Assembly: GCA_021810525.1 (NCBI GenBank)
Contig: JAJZIP010000009.1
Span: forward strand, 1 to 38,842
Direction of reading: 5' to 3'
DNA length: 38,842 nt
Origin: Actinomycetes bacterium
Lineage (GTDB): Bacteria > Actinomycetota > Acidimicrobiia > Acidimicrobiales > Acidimicrobiaceae
Of this stretch, positions 1 through 8,514 are shown piece by piece. A model generated the notes under the pieces. It made no database searches. It had not been told where the DNA came from and saw only the letters and a program-made list of their open reading frames with translations. Both the position numbers and the translations under genes were made by a program. Every line of letters begins with the position of its first letter. The first letter of the stretch is position 1.

Positions 1-52
1 ATATCAGTGTGCCGTCGATGTCGAACAAGATAGCGACCGGATCATCTGCCAT
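1..52 (-). CDS. HAD-family hydrolase, N-terminal fragment (cut by window edge)
   Basis: Only the first 17 codons lie in the window. They read MADDPVAILFDIDGTLI, which carries the FDxDGT motif of haloacid dehalogenase-type phosphatases, where the first Asp is the nucleophile. The ATG at 52 is preceded by GGAAGG with a 7-base gap, which favours it over an in-frame ATG at 67. The gene follows gnd at about 40 bases on the same strand, so it probably belongs to the tal-pgi/gnd unit and may act on a sugar phosphate. That role is inferred from context only. The substrate class cannot be told from this fragment. Confidence 0.75.
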   Translation of the reverse strand, partial: MADDPVAILFDIDGTLI

Positions 53-91
53 CTGAAAACCTTCCATCTGTCGGACCTTTGAACTCAGTGA

Positions 92-1111
92 TCAACTGTC
101 GCTCTTCTCTGCGTGTCCCCCAAACTCCTTCCGCATGGCTGAAAGCACCTTGTTGGCGAACTGATCCAGGTTCCTCGAAGAGAACCTCGACGAAAGTGCC
201 GTTGTCAAAACAGGCGCTGGCACGCCTTCCTCAATGGCGGCTATGGACGTCCACCGCCCTTCGCCAGAGTCTGACACCCGCCCGGAATACTCATCGAGCT
301 CAGGAGATTCCGCCAAGGCTTGAGCCGTCAAGTCCAGCAACCACGAGGAGATCACGCTTCCCCGTCTCCAAACCTCTGCGACCTGGGCAAGATCGAAGTC
401 GTACAGATAGAACTCCGGATGTTCAAGAGGAGCGGTCTCGGCATCAGACTCCTGTTTTGTCGCACCGACGTTCGCGCGCTTCAACACATTCAACCCCTCG
501 GCGTAAGCCTCCATCAGGCCATACTCGATCCCGTTGTGCACCATTTTCACAAAATGGCCAGCACCGACCGGACCGCAGTGCAGGTAACCGTACTCAACCG
601 GCAAGAAGTCGCCAGTGCGTCCAGGGGTGCGCGGGGCAGCTTCCGGGCCAGGAGCAATAGCTCTAAAGATTGGATCCATCCTGCCTACGACTTCTTTGTC
701 ACCTCCAACCATCAGACAGTACCCCCGCTCCAACCCCCAAACACCGCCGCTGGTACCGACATCTAAGTAGTGAATTCCCAGGTCTTTGAGTTCGACCGAT
801 CTTCTCAAGTCGTCGCGATAGTAAGAGTTTCCACCGTCAATAATCGCGTCGTCACTCTCAAGGAGTGCTGCCAGCTCTTTTACGGTATTTTCCGTTACCT
901 CTCCCGCTGGAACCATGACCCAGATATTCCTCGGAGTTTCGAGCTTGTCGACAAACTCCTCTAGCGTGGACGCGCCGATAGCCCCATCCTTCGCCAGTAA
1001 ATCGACTGCAGATGGGCTGACGTCGTAAACTACGCACCTATGCCCAGCAGCCATGCAGCGCTTAACTAGATTCGCTCCCATCCTGCCAAGCCCAACCATT
1101 CCGAGTTGCAT
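92..1111 (-). CDS. gnd: 6-phosphogluconate dehydrogenase, decarboxylating
   Basis: The product (339 aa) oxidises and decarboxylates 6-phosphogluconate to ribulose-5-phosphate in the cytosolic oxidative pentose phosphate pathway. The Rossmann motif GLGRMG is at residues 7-12. It is followed by DGGNSYYRDD, the substrate-loop segment DVGTSGGVWG, LMVGG, and the catalytic-helix segment KMVHNGIEYG, all typical of 6PGDH. The length fits the short, single-copy C-terminal-domain type (about 300-340 aa) rather than the 470-aa enteric type. Cofactor preference cannot be read with certainty; short forms are often NAD-linked. The ATG at 1111 is preceded by AAGGA. The gene lies 52 bases downstream of tal-pgi on the same strand, so co-transcription is likely. 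Confidence 0.93.
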   Translation of the reverse strand: MQLGMVGLGRMGANLVKRCMAAGHRCVVYDVSPSAVDLLAKDGAIGASTLEEFVDKLETPRNIWVMVPAGEVTENTVKELAALLESDDAIIDGGNSYYRDDLRRSVELKDLGIHYLDVGTSGGVWGLERGYCLMVGGDKEVVGRMDPIFRAIAPGPEAAPRTPGRTGDFLPVEYGYLHCGPVGAGHFVKMVHNGIEYGLMEAYAEGLNVLKRANVGATKQESDAETAPLEHPEFYLYDFDLAQVAEVWRRGSVISSWLLDLTAQALAESPELDEYSGRVSDSGEGRWTSIAAIEEGVPAPVLTTALSSRFSSRNLDQFANKVLSAMRKEFGGHAEKSDS

Positions 1112-1163
1112 GATTCAGTCCTTCCTGTTCTCAGAAAAAAGAGCCATGAAGTTGTAGCCAACT

Positions 1164-4001
1164 TCAATTCCCCAGAAAATCCACAAACATTCCTACGAGA
1201 TCGTCGAGACCTTTGTCCAGTCCAGAAGAAATGTGTACTCTCAACACGCGACGGTCCTTCCTTGCCAGCACATCCAGGTCACCTCGAGCCTGCGCCTCTT
1301 TAACCAGACCAAAGGTGTAGTTGTGCCCAGGAACCGCAATGTCTACAGCGTCATCGCATGTAATCTGCAGAAACACTCCCGTATTTGGCCCGCCCTTGTA
1401 CGCCTGCCCTGTCGAGTGCTGAAAGCGTGGTCCGAAACCCACACAGGTGGCGACCTTCAACCGATCCCGCACCAGAGTCCTGATTTGCCTCAGTCTCGAC
1501 TCGTTGGCTGGCTGCATGGGTATATAGGCGAGAAAAGCAACATAGTCGTCGGGATTGATACGGCCGAAATGTGCCGCCAGGTACTCTCTTACTCCCCCGC
1601 CCGCCGTCTGCCCCCTTAGGAATTCGACATTCACTGGATCTGAATAGAGGGTGAAGTTTCCCTTTTTCGCCAGCGGCTCGAGCGGAGGGAGAGATCCCGA
1701 CTCCTCATACTTCTTTGTCAGCTCCCGTGTGATCACCTTGGCATCTTCGACGTCGGGCTGGTCGAATGGATCGATCCCGATTATCGACCCTGCGACTGCA
1801 GTGGCAAACTCCCACCGGTAGAACTCCCTGCCGAGGTCATAGGTGTCATTCAGGTCAATTCTGCAGACAGGGTGACCAGCCTTGCCCAAGGCATCAATCT
1901 TTCGATCCACCTCCTCATTGATCTCTGATAGAAGCCTGATCTGGACGAACAACCGATCATTTCCGTAGCTCTCGGGGGAACCGAGCGGCTCTCCGTCGAC
2001 TGGGATCACTCCCTTCCCATCCTTGCCCGTAGACTCCGCCAACAGCTGACTCAACCAGGCAGCAAGGTCAGAGATCGAGTTCGAGATTTCGATCGTCAGC
2101 TTGTCCCGCCCTGAGGTCGCACATGCTCCAATGATGGCACCAAGCATAAAACCAGGGTTGTCTCCTAGCGGGACGCATGCAGCGCAGGCGTGAGACATGG
2201 CTTCCGCTCGATCAAGGAGCTCAAAGACGTCAAATCCCGATGCAGCGCCGGGAACCATCCCAAAATCGCTGAGCGCCGAGTACCTCCCGCCGATGGCTGG
2301 GACGCCATGGTAGACGCCCCTCCACTTCTCAGCCTTGGCGCGATGTTCGAGAGGCGAGTCCGGATCCGTGATCGCGATGAAGCGCTTGCCAACCTCGTCC
2401 TCCCCGACGGCAGCCTTCGTTCGATCGTAGAAATAGTCAGCGTATATATTCGGTTCAAGTGTGGTCCCTGATTTTGAAGAGACGAAAAACAAGGTCCTGT
2501 GCAGATCCAGCCGTTCTTCAAGCGTCTTGATCTGCACGGGATCGGTGGAGTCGAGGATGCTCAGGCGAGGGAAGCCTTTCACAGGGTTGAACGTCATAGA
2601 GAGCGCTTCTGGACAGAGGCTCGAGCCTCCCATCCCAAGGACCACCGCATCTTGAAAGCGGCTACCACCTACCATTTTCACAATCTGGCGAAAGTGGTAT
2701 GGATGTGCACGCTGGTCCATCGGCGTGGCAAGCCACCCTAGCCACTTGTCTTCGTCGGTGCTGCTCCAGATTCGCCGATCATGGAGCCACATCCTTTCAA
2801 CCTTGGATGACTCCCGCCATTCATCGGTGATCTCCTGGATCTTCTGACTCAACTCCTCCGGGAGTCGCGCTTGCAGTGCAAAGGTGGAGGGTATCTTGTC
2901 TCCGATTGCGTTCTCTATGGATTTGAGAAGCTTCCTGAACGATTCCTCGAAGGCTTCAAGCCCGTCATCAAGAAGCTTGCCGGTTATATTTTCGAGCGAA
3001 ATACCCTCTCCGGACAGGCGGACCAACAGCCCCTCGGCCTCGTCGACCGACTCCTCCAGGGTTGGCGCCACACGCCCTTTTGCCTTGAAGCTCTCGTAGG
3101 TTGCCGGCGGAATCGTGTTGACTGTGTCAGGACCGATCAAAGACTCTACATATAAAAGGTCTGGATAGGCCGGATTCTTCGCACTCGTCGAGGCCCACAA
3201 CAGCCTTTGTGGCAAAGCCCCGGCATCCACAAGCCTCTGCCAGCCAGTTCCCGAGAACACTTCTTTGTATCGGCGATAGGCCACTTTGGCACTGGCAATA
3301 CCAATCCTTCCGGCGAGAGCGCTGCTGACAAGCGGGTCAATCGCCGAATCAATCCTGCTAATGAAAAAGCTGGCCACCGAGGCCACGCCTTCGGGGCTGC
3401 CGCCATCGGCGAGCCGGTCTGAGAGACCTCCGATGTACGCTTTTGCGACCTCTTCATAGATCTGAACAGAGAAAAGTAGGGTCACGTTAACATTGATCCC
3501 TCGACGAATCAGCGCTCTGAAAGCAACGATTCCTTCCGCTGTAGCTGGGACTTTGACCATGAGGTTTGGGCGGTCAATAGCCTCCCAGATTCGAGCCGCC
3601 TCCTTCACAGTTCCCGATGCGTCGTGAGCCAAATAGGGTGGAACTTCGATGCTCACATAACCATCCTGCCGTGAACTCGCATCGTAGACCGTGTGAAGAA
3701 TATCTGCGGCGGCGGAGATATCGGCGAAAGCAAGCTCTTCGTATGCCAGCCTTGCGTCAAGGTTCCGCCGCTGCCTGATATCCGCCAGTGCCTCTTCATA
3801 GTCGATCGATCCCGCAATCGCCTTGTCAAATATCGACGGATTGGAGGTGACACCCCTCAGGCCATCCTCACTGACCATCCTCGTCAATTGTCCCGAGCTG
3901 ATCAGAGACCGCCGCACGTTGTCGTACCAAATACTCTGACCAATTGCGAGCGCATCGAAAATCGGATTGGAAATTGGAACGACAGGAAATTCAGATGTCA
4001 C
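1164..4001 (-). CDS. tal-pgi: Bifunctional transaldolase / glucose-6-phosphate isomerase fusion
   Basis: This 945-aa protein joins two enzymes. Residues 1 to about 365 are a transaldolase: GVTSNPSIF is at 50-58 and the Schiff-base lysine is K150 in LMVKVPAT. From about 370 to 945 it is a phosphoglucose isomerase: GMGGSSLCPE is at 456-465 and the phosphate-binding loop SSKSGTTLEP at 508-517, with GGRYSALSDFG further on. Together they link sedoheptulose-7-P/glyceraldehyde-3-P exchange to fructose-6-P/glucose-6-P interconversion. Such fusions are known in some actinobacteria and other phyla. The start is GTG at 4001 with a GAGAG-type purine run upstream. It is the first gene of the tal-pgi/gnd/HAD unit. 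No frameshift separates the halves. Confidence 0.95.
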   Translation of the reverse strand: MTSEFPVVPISNPIFDALAIGQSIWYDNVRRSLISSGQLTRMVSEDGLRGVTSNPSIFDKAIAGSIDYEEALADIRQRRNLDARLAYEELAFADISAAADILHTVYDASSRQDGYVSIEVPPYLAHDASGTVKEAARIWEAIDRPNLMVKVPATAEGIVAFRALIRRGINVNVTLLFSVQIYEEVAKAYIGGLSDRLADGGSPEGVASVASFFISRIDSAIDPLVSSALAGRIGIASAKVAYRRYKEVFSGTGWQRLVDAGALPQRLLWASTSAKNPAYPDLLYVESLIGPDTVNTIPPATYESFKAKGRVAPTLEESVDEAEGLLVRLSGEGISLENITGKLLDDGLEAFEESFRKLLKSIENAIGDKIPSTFALQARLPEELSQKIQEITDEWRESSKVERMWLHDRRIWSSTDEDKWLGWLATPMDQRAHPYHFRQIVKMVGGSRFQDAVVLGMGGSSLCPEALSMTFNPVKGFPRLSILDSTDPVQIKTLEERLDLHRTLFFVSSKSGTTLEPNIYADYFYDRTKAAVGEDEVGKRFIAITDPDSPLEHRAKAEKWRGVYHGVPAIGGRYSALSDFGMVPGAASGFDVFELLDRAEAMSHACAACVPLGDNPGFMLGAIIGACATSGRDKLTIEISNSISDLAAWLSQLLAESTGKDGKGVIPVDGEPLGSPESYGNDRLFVQIRLLSEINEEVDRKIDALGKAGHPVCRIDLNDTYDLGREFYRWEFATAVAGSIIGIDPFDQPDVEDAKVITRELTKKYEESGSLPPLEPLAKKGNFTLYSDPVNVEFLRGQTAGGGVREYLAAHFGRINPDDYVAFLAYIPMQPANESRLRQIRTLVRDRLKVATCVGFGPRFQHSTGQAYKGGPNTGVFLQITCDDAVDIAVPGHNYTFGLVKEAQARGDLDVLARKDRRVLRVHISSGLDKGLDDLVGMFVDFLGN

Positions 4002-4385
4002 TTCAACTCTCTTTCTGGACTTCTAATCATCTTCGATGCCATCGGATTCGGAGTACCAAAAAGGTGGCATGTCCGACAGTAGCCCAAAATCATCGCTTGG
4101 TGAGAACCACCAACAAGTTAATCCATTCTGACCAGCAACCAAAGGATCTAAACCGCTCTGGATCAGGACTAGCAAGACTTCGGTTCAGCTGAAAACACCT
4201 CTCAACTAGAGAAAGCTAAGGTTAACGCACGCTATCCTATGGTCAAGCGAGAGCATGATCCGCCAAACGAATCCATGTGGAGCTGTCATGCAAGGAGGCT
4301 GATTTGCCTTAGACGTGAGATCTGTTCTTGACAAATACTTTGGCCAGCAATCGAGTGTACATAAGGCAATTTACGGAGGAATGCC
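4002..4385. other. Intergenic region between divergent tal-pgi and the secreted propeller gene
   Basis: This 384-base stretch separates two divergent genes and must hold both promoters. I see no convincing coding frame or RNA gene. On the plus strand a perfect TTGACA at 4328-4333 has no good -10 partner at 16-19 bases. A weak inverted repeat, TTGGTG-5-CACCAA, lies at 4097-4113. A GGAGG ribosome-binding site at 4376-4380 precedes the plus-strand gene. No promoter can be fixed with confidence. Confidence 0.5.
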
Positions 4386-5645
4386 ATGACAAGACAGCAG
4401 AAGATCGTGATCACATCAGGTGTGATCGCTCTTGTGATAATAATCGCGGCAGCCACATATAGCCTCACCTCATCCACGAAGAGCGCCTCTCCGACCTCAA
4501 CAACGACCACCACCACCACCACCTCGATAACATCGACTACAACCACCTCCTCAACGACCACCGTCCCTCCCGTCACAGCCCCTGCAGGCACCCCCCTGCC
4601 ATCGGGATTTGAGCCTGAATCCGCCAGTTTTGTCTCCCCCAGTGTCGGCTTCGTGCTTGGCATCTCCTACTGCACTGGAACGCCCTGTCTCACAATTGCA
4701 CGAACACAGGACGGCGGCAAGACGTGGCTGGCGATTCCAGCTCCGAATATTCCCCTTGGTCAGGGGCCGGTCATCACGTCGGACGCTACGGCGGTGTCGA
4801 GAATCCGCTTTGTAAACATCCTTGACGGGTACCTGTTTGGGCCAAACCTTTATGCCACCCACGATGGAGGGGCCACCTGGCACAAAGTAACGCTTCCAGG
4901 CGCACCCAGCTCGTACGGAGTCACGTCGCTTGAAACAAACGGCAAAACAACCTACCTCATAGCCGGCAATCCGAACACTGCCCTCCCGGGGGCGGATCTT
5001 CTTTACGTCTCACCAGCGAATCAGGACGGCTTCATCCAACAGTCTCAGCCGACATTAGCCGCGGGCTGGCAGCCACGGCTAATCACGAATCCCTACGGTA
5101 CGGTCGTCGCAGCAAACGACAACAAGGGTGACCTATTCTTTCAAGCTACTGGAAGTACCACCTGGTCGCACCTGAACCCTGACTGCCTCAACGGCATACC
5201 GACCAACCCTTCGGTTGCCGTGGCCTCACCCGTAGCGGGATCGTCCGTCCCGCAAATCGTGTTGGCTTGCGGCGGAGACGCCGGGGCTGGAACACAGCAG
5301 AAGACTATCGTCAAGAGCACGGATCTATCGACTTTCACGACGGCTCCATCGCAACCACCGCTCGGGGGAATCCTTAACGGAATCGCATCCCCCAACGGCA
5401 GTACCATTGCTGTCTCGGCTTCTTCCGGGGCCACCTTCCTCTATGTGAGCAGCAATGGCGGATCCTCGTGGCAGACGGTGATCAACGAAGCGAGCTTTGG
5501 AGGGGCACCGATTCACGACCTGGGCTTCACAACAAACACTCAGGGTTTCGGTGTCGAAGGAGACGCCAGGCAGGCCGGAACTGTCTCGTCCAAGTTCATC
5601 ATGACACATGACGCAGGGCTCAGCTGGCAGCCGGTTACCTTCTGA
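4386..5645 (+). CDS. Secreted/membrane-anchored BNR-type beta-propeller protein with Thr-rich linker
   Basis: The 419-aa product starts at an ATG six bases after GGAGG. Residues 8-24 form a hydrophobic signal or anchor segment. Residues about 30-66 are an almost pure Ser/Thr linker ending in Pro, which would hold the domain away from the membrane. The rest resembles WD40/YVTN/BNR-like propellers, with Asp-box-like repeats: TQDGGKTW (107-114), THDGGATW, SSNGGSSW and, near the C-terminus, THDAGLSW. C96 and C101 may form a disulphide. The function is unknown; related propellers are found in sialidases and photosystem II assembly factors, but no catalytic residues were recognised. It is convergent with ftsX. 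Confidence 0.85.
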   Translation: MTRQQKIVITSGVIALVIIIAAATYSLTSSTKSASPTSTTTTTTTTSITSTTTTSSTTTVPPVTAPAGTPLPSGFEPESASFVSPSVGFVLGISYCTGTPCLTIARTQDGGKTWLAIPAPNIPLGQGPVITSDATAVSRIRFVNILDGYLFGPNLYATHDGGATWHKVTLPGAPSSYGVTSLETNGKTTYLIAGNPNTALPGADLLYVSPANQDGFIQQSQPTLAAGWQPRLITNPYGTVVAANDNKGDLFFQATGSTTWSHLNPDCLNGIPTNPSVAVASPVAGSSVPQIVLACGGDAGAGTQQKTIVKSTDLSTFTTAPSQPPLGGILNGIASPNGSTIAVSASSGATFLYVSSNGGSSWQTVINEASFGGAPIHDLGFTTNTQGFGVEGDARQAGTVSSKFIMTHDAGLSWQPVTF

Positions 5646-5689
5646 AGTTACTGACTATTTCTCGGAAGAAGAGCACGGAAGGTCAAAGC

Positions 5690-6577
5690 TTAGACCTCGA
5701 GGTATCGTCTGACGGCAAATGCAGATCCGGCCGTGCCCACGATTATCCCCATGAAGACCACAAACAGCTCAGTCATAAACACGTCATGGGAGGATACCAG
5801 GAAGTTTGATAGCACAGTCACCTGAAAATGTGAAACTACGTACTCGAAAAGCGACTGGATTCCAATTACAGCTGCAGCAGCCACGATTGCACCAACAAGC
5901 CCCTGCACCATTCCCTCTAGCATGAACGGAATGCGAATGAACCAGTTCGTGGCACCGACCAACTTCATCACGGCTACCTCTCTTCTACGGGAGAAGATCG
6001 CTACCCGAATCACGTTCAGTATCAGCACAGACGCCGATACAAGCAGGACCGCGGCGAGCGCAACTATCACGAACTGAACAATCGAGGTCACGTGAAGCAT
6101 GGTGTTGATCGCACCACGGTTGAAGTTGACGTCTTTCACCCCAATTTGCTGCTGGAACAGAGATCCGACCGACGGAGCGTCGTTGGGATTCTTCAGCACC
6201 ACCCTGAAAGACGGGGGAATCTGCGATTCAGTCACACTTTTGAGCAGGTCGGGAGAGTTGGCCATGAGCTGTTTGAACTCCTGATACGACCTACTCTGAT
6301 CCATGTAGAAATAGCTCTTTATTTCAGGCAGTGAATTCAGCTGGCTGGAGACTGCTTTGGTCTGGCTTGAGGTCGCATTCGGCTGCATGAAAATCAGCAG
6401 CTGCACTCCCCCCTTCCATTGAGAGGTCGCCGTTGAAACCCCTTGCTTCAGCAGCAGAGAGGCTCCCGCTAGAGCCAACGACACGGAGATGGTGAGAATT
6501 GCTGCAAGGCTCATCAGCCTGTTACGCCATAAGTTTCCTGAGGTCTCCTTGACGACGTATTCCAGTGAAATTGCCAC
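5690..6577 (-). CDS. ftsX: Cell division ABC transporter permease-like protein FtsX
   Basis: The 295-aa membrane protein has the FtsX layout: a short cytoplasmic N-terminus (SLEYVVKETSGNLWRNRLMS), TM1 at about 21-45, a large extracellular loop (about 45-165), and three C-terminal TM segments around 165-195, 215-245 and 270-290. It contains the RRREVAVMKLVGA segment characteristic of FtsX. With FtsE it regulates peptidoglycan hydrolases at the divisome; the external loop is the usual docking site for the hydrolase or its activator. The start is GTG at 6577 with a perfect AAGGAG site five bases upstream. It lies 16 bases after ftsE. Confidence 0.95.
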   Translation of the reverse strand: MAISLEYVVKETSGNLWRNRLMSLAAILTISVSLALAGASLLLKQGVSTATSQWKGGVQLLIFMQPNATSSQTKAVSSQLNSLPEIKSYFYMDQSRSYQEFKQLMANSPDLLKSVTESQIPPSFRVVLKNPNDAPSVGSLFQQQIGVKDVNFNRGAINTMLHVTSIVQFVIVALAAVLLVSASVLILNVIRVAIFSRRREVAVMKLVGATNWFIRIPFMLEGMVQGLVGAIVAAAAVIGIQSLFEYVVSHFQVTVLSNFLVSSHDVFMTELFVVFMGIIVGTAGSAFAVRRYLEV

Positions 6578-6593
6578 AACTACTCCTTAAAAC

Positions 6594-7289
6594 TTAGCTA
6601 GTCTGCTGTCCGAGCCCGTAAACCCCACGGGTCTGGTCCCTCTTGATCTGCCCATGATCCAATTCGATCACTCGCCGTCTCATGGAATCGACAATCCCCA
6701 CGTCGTGGGTCGCCATCAATACCGTCGTCCCTGTTCTATTGATCCGCTCCAGCAGACCCATGACGCTCCAAGAATTTTCCGGGTCTAGGTTTCCCGTGGG
6801 CTCATCGGCCAAAAGGATAAGTGGGCGATTGATGAATGCCCTGGCTATTGCAACTCTCTGTTGCTCGCCTCCCGACAACTCGTCGGGCAGCCTCTCCTGC
6901 TTGTCATGCAGTCCAACCAGTTCGAGCATTTGAGGAACCTGCGTTGAGATGTGACGCTTCGACTTCCCAATCACCTCAAGAGCAAAGGCGACATTGTCGA
7001 AAACAGTCTTGTTCGGAAGCAGCCGGAAATCCTGGAAGATCGCACCAATGTTCCTTCTGAAAAATGGGACCTTCCACCCTGGCATCGACGAGAGCTCCTT
7101 GCCCGCAACCCACACCTGCCCAGAATCTGGGCGCTCCTCCCTTAAAAGCAACCGCAGAAGGGTAGACTTCCCGGAGCCAGATGCTCCCACCACGAAGACG
7201 AATTCACCGCGATCGATTTCAAGAGAGCAGTCAATGAGCGCGTACTCATCCTCTTTGTACCGCTTGCAGACTCTGTCAACTTTGATCAC
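6594..7289 (-). CDS. ftsE: Cell division ATP-binding protein FtsE
   Basis: This is the ATPase partner of FtsX. The Walker A motif GASGSGKST is at residues 35-43, with Q-loop FQDFRLLPN, signature LSGGEQQR, Walker [14 protein letters not shown] and H-loop MATHD. I set the start at GTG 7289 because GGAGG sits six bases upstream and the product is then 231 aa, the normal FtsE size. The same frame is open upstream to 7433, but that extension would overlap the 3' end of prfB and adds 48 residues without FtsE character. The gene is 16 bases upstream of ftsX and 79 bases after prfB. Confidence 0.95.
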   Translation of the reverse strand: MIKVDRVCKRYKEDEYALIDCSLEIDRGEFVFVVGASGSGKSTLLRLLLREERPDSGQVWVAGKELSSMPGWKVPFFRRNIGAIFQDFRLLPNKTVFDNVAFALEVIGKSKRHISTQVPQMLELVGLHDKQERLPDELSGGEQQRVAIARAFINRPLILLADEPTGNLDPENSWSVMGLLERINRTGTTVLMATHDVGIVDSMRRRVIELDHGQIKRDQTRGVYGLGQQTS

Positions 7290-7368
7290 GATGCGCCTCC
7301 AAGCGAGGGGAAGAGTTTTCTTACTAGCCGATCTGAGAATCTCATCATAGTTATTATTGTCACCGGCC

Positions 7369-8478
7369 CTAAGAGCTACTGCGTGCACGCTCCCAGCGCA
7401 GGTATGACTCCATAAAGTTGTCCAAATCACCATCTAAAACTGCATCCACGTTTCCGGTCTCCACACCTGTGCGCAGATCTTTTACCAGCTGATATGGAGC
7501 CAAAACATATGAACGAATCTGGTTACCCCACCCCACCTCGGATTGCGGCCCAGCAATTGCGTCTATTTCGGCTCGGCGTTGTTGTCGTTGTCGCTCAACC
7601 AATTTAGCCGCCAGAATCTGTAACGCCTTAGCCTTGTTCTGATGCTGGCTTCTTTCGTTTTGACATGACACAACGATTCCACTGGGAATGTGCGTGATCC
7701 TGACCGCAGAGTCAGTGACATTGACATGCTGCCCGCCAGCACCTGAAGACCTGTAGGTATCTATCCTCAGATCCTTCTCGTCGATGGCAACTTCATCAAT
7801 CATTTCGTCCATGAATGGCACCGCGTCAAACGAGGAAAAGCTCGTCTGTCGCTTACCTGCGGCCCCGAAAGGTGAGATCCTCACTAGCCGATGAACACCC
7901 TTCTCTGCCCTGAGAAGGCCATAGGCAAACCTTCCACGAATTATCATGGTTGCCGACAGAATCCCCGCCTCCTGGCCTGGTGATATCTCATCGATCTCAA
8001 CCTCGAATCCACGGCGCTCAGCCCATCTCAGGTACATGCGGAGCATCATCTCGGCCCAGTCCTGCGCATCCGTGCCGCCCACGCCCGCGTGAATTTCGCA
8101 AACTGCATCCTTGGAGTCGTGCTCACCCGAGAAAAGCAGGCGGAGCTCAAGGGAGTCGAACTCCTTCGACAATCCTTGAATCGCCTCCTCGACCTCTGAC
8201 TCCAAAGTGTCGTCTCCCTCTTCTTTACCGAGATCGTAGAGGGTCTCGGCATCTTCGAGATCACGTGCCAGACTGGAGATCATAGTAAGATCGTCGTTGA
8301 CGGAAGAGTACTCCGCGGACACCTTCCTTGCGCGCTCTGGATTGTCCCATAGATTGGCATCGCTGACCTGTTTCTCAAGTTCGACTCTCTTTGCCATCAA
8401 CGCTTCATAACTAAGGATCGTCTTTGCATTTTCCAGACGTTTTCCAAGGTCAGACAGCGCATCATCAAAAGGTTTCAA
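7369..8478 (-). CDS. prfB: Peptide chain release factor 2
   Basis: The 369-aa protein recognises UGA and UAA stop codons and triggers peptidyl-tRNA hydrolysis. The peptide anticodon SPF is visible in [15 protein letters not shown] and the catalytic GGQ in [10 protein letters not shown]. The switch-region segment [12 protein letters not shown] is also typical. The frame is continuous from a TTG start at 8478 (AGGA upstream). The autoregulatory +1 frameshift found in many bacterial prfB genes would fall near [11 protein letters not shown], and it is absent. The gene lies 36 bases after secA and just before ftsE, an order common in actinobacteria. Confidence 0.96.
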   Translation of the reverse strand: MKPFDDALSDLGKRLENAKTILSYEALMAKRVELEKQVSDANLWDNPERARKVSAEYSSVNDDLTMISSLARDLEDAETLYDLGKEEGDDTLESEVEEAIQGLSKEFDSLELRLLFSGEHDSKDAVCEIHAGVGGTDAQDWAEMMLRMYLRWAERRGFEVEIDEISPGQEAGILSATMIIRGRFAYGLLRAEKGVHRLVRISPFGAAGKRQTSFSSFDAVPFMDEMIDEVAIDEKDLRIDTYRSSGAGGQHVNVTDSAVRITHIPSGIVVSCQNERSQHQNKAKALQILAAKLVERQRQQRRAEIDAIAGPQSEVGWGNQIRSYVLAPYQLVKDLRTGVETGNVDAVLDGDLDNFMESYLRWERARSSS

Positions 8479-8514
8479 AATTTTTCCTAGATCTAAAACC
8501 CATGAGCAATCCTG

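Noticed and set aside
4328-4333. Perfect TTGACA upstream of the propeller gene
   Set aside because: No acceptable -10 hexamer lies 16-19 bases downstream, so a promoter was not called.
4286-4663. Val-rich frame on the minus strand
   Set aside because: It is the antisense of the Thr-rich linker codons of the secreted propeller gene.
7290-7433. 48-codon upstream extension of ftsE in the same frame
   Set aside because: It overlaps the end of prfB, has no FtsE-like sequence, and GTG 7289 has a GGAGG site giving the normal FtsE length.
8380-8420. Programmed +1 frameshift expected in many prfB genes
   Set aside because: The frame is continuous through this region and no in-frame UGA is present.
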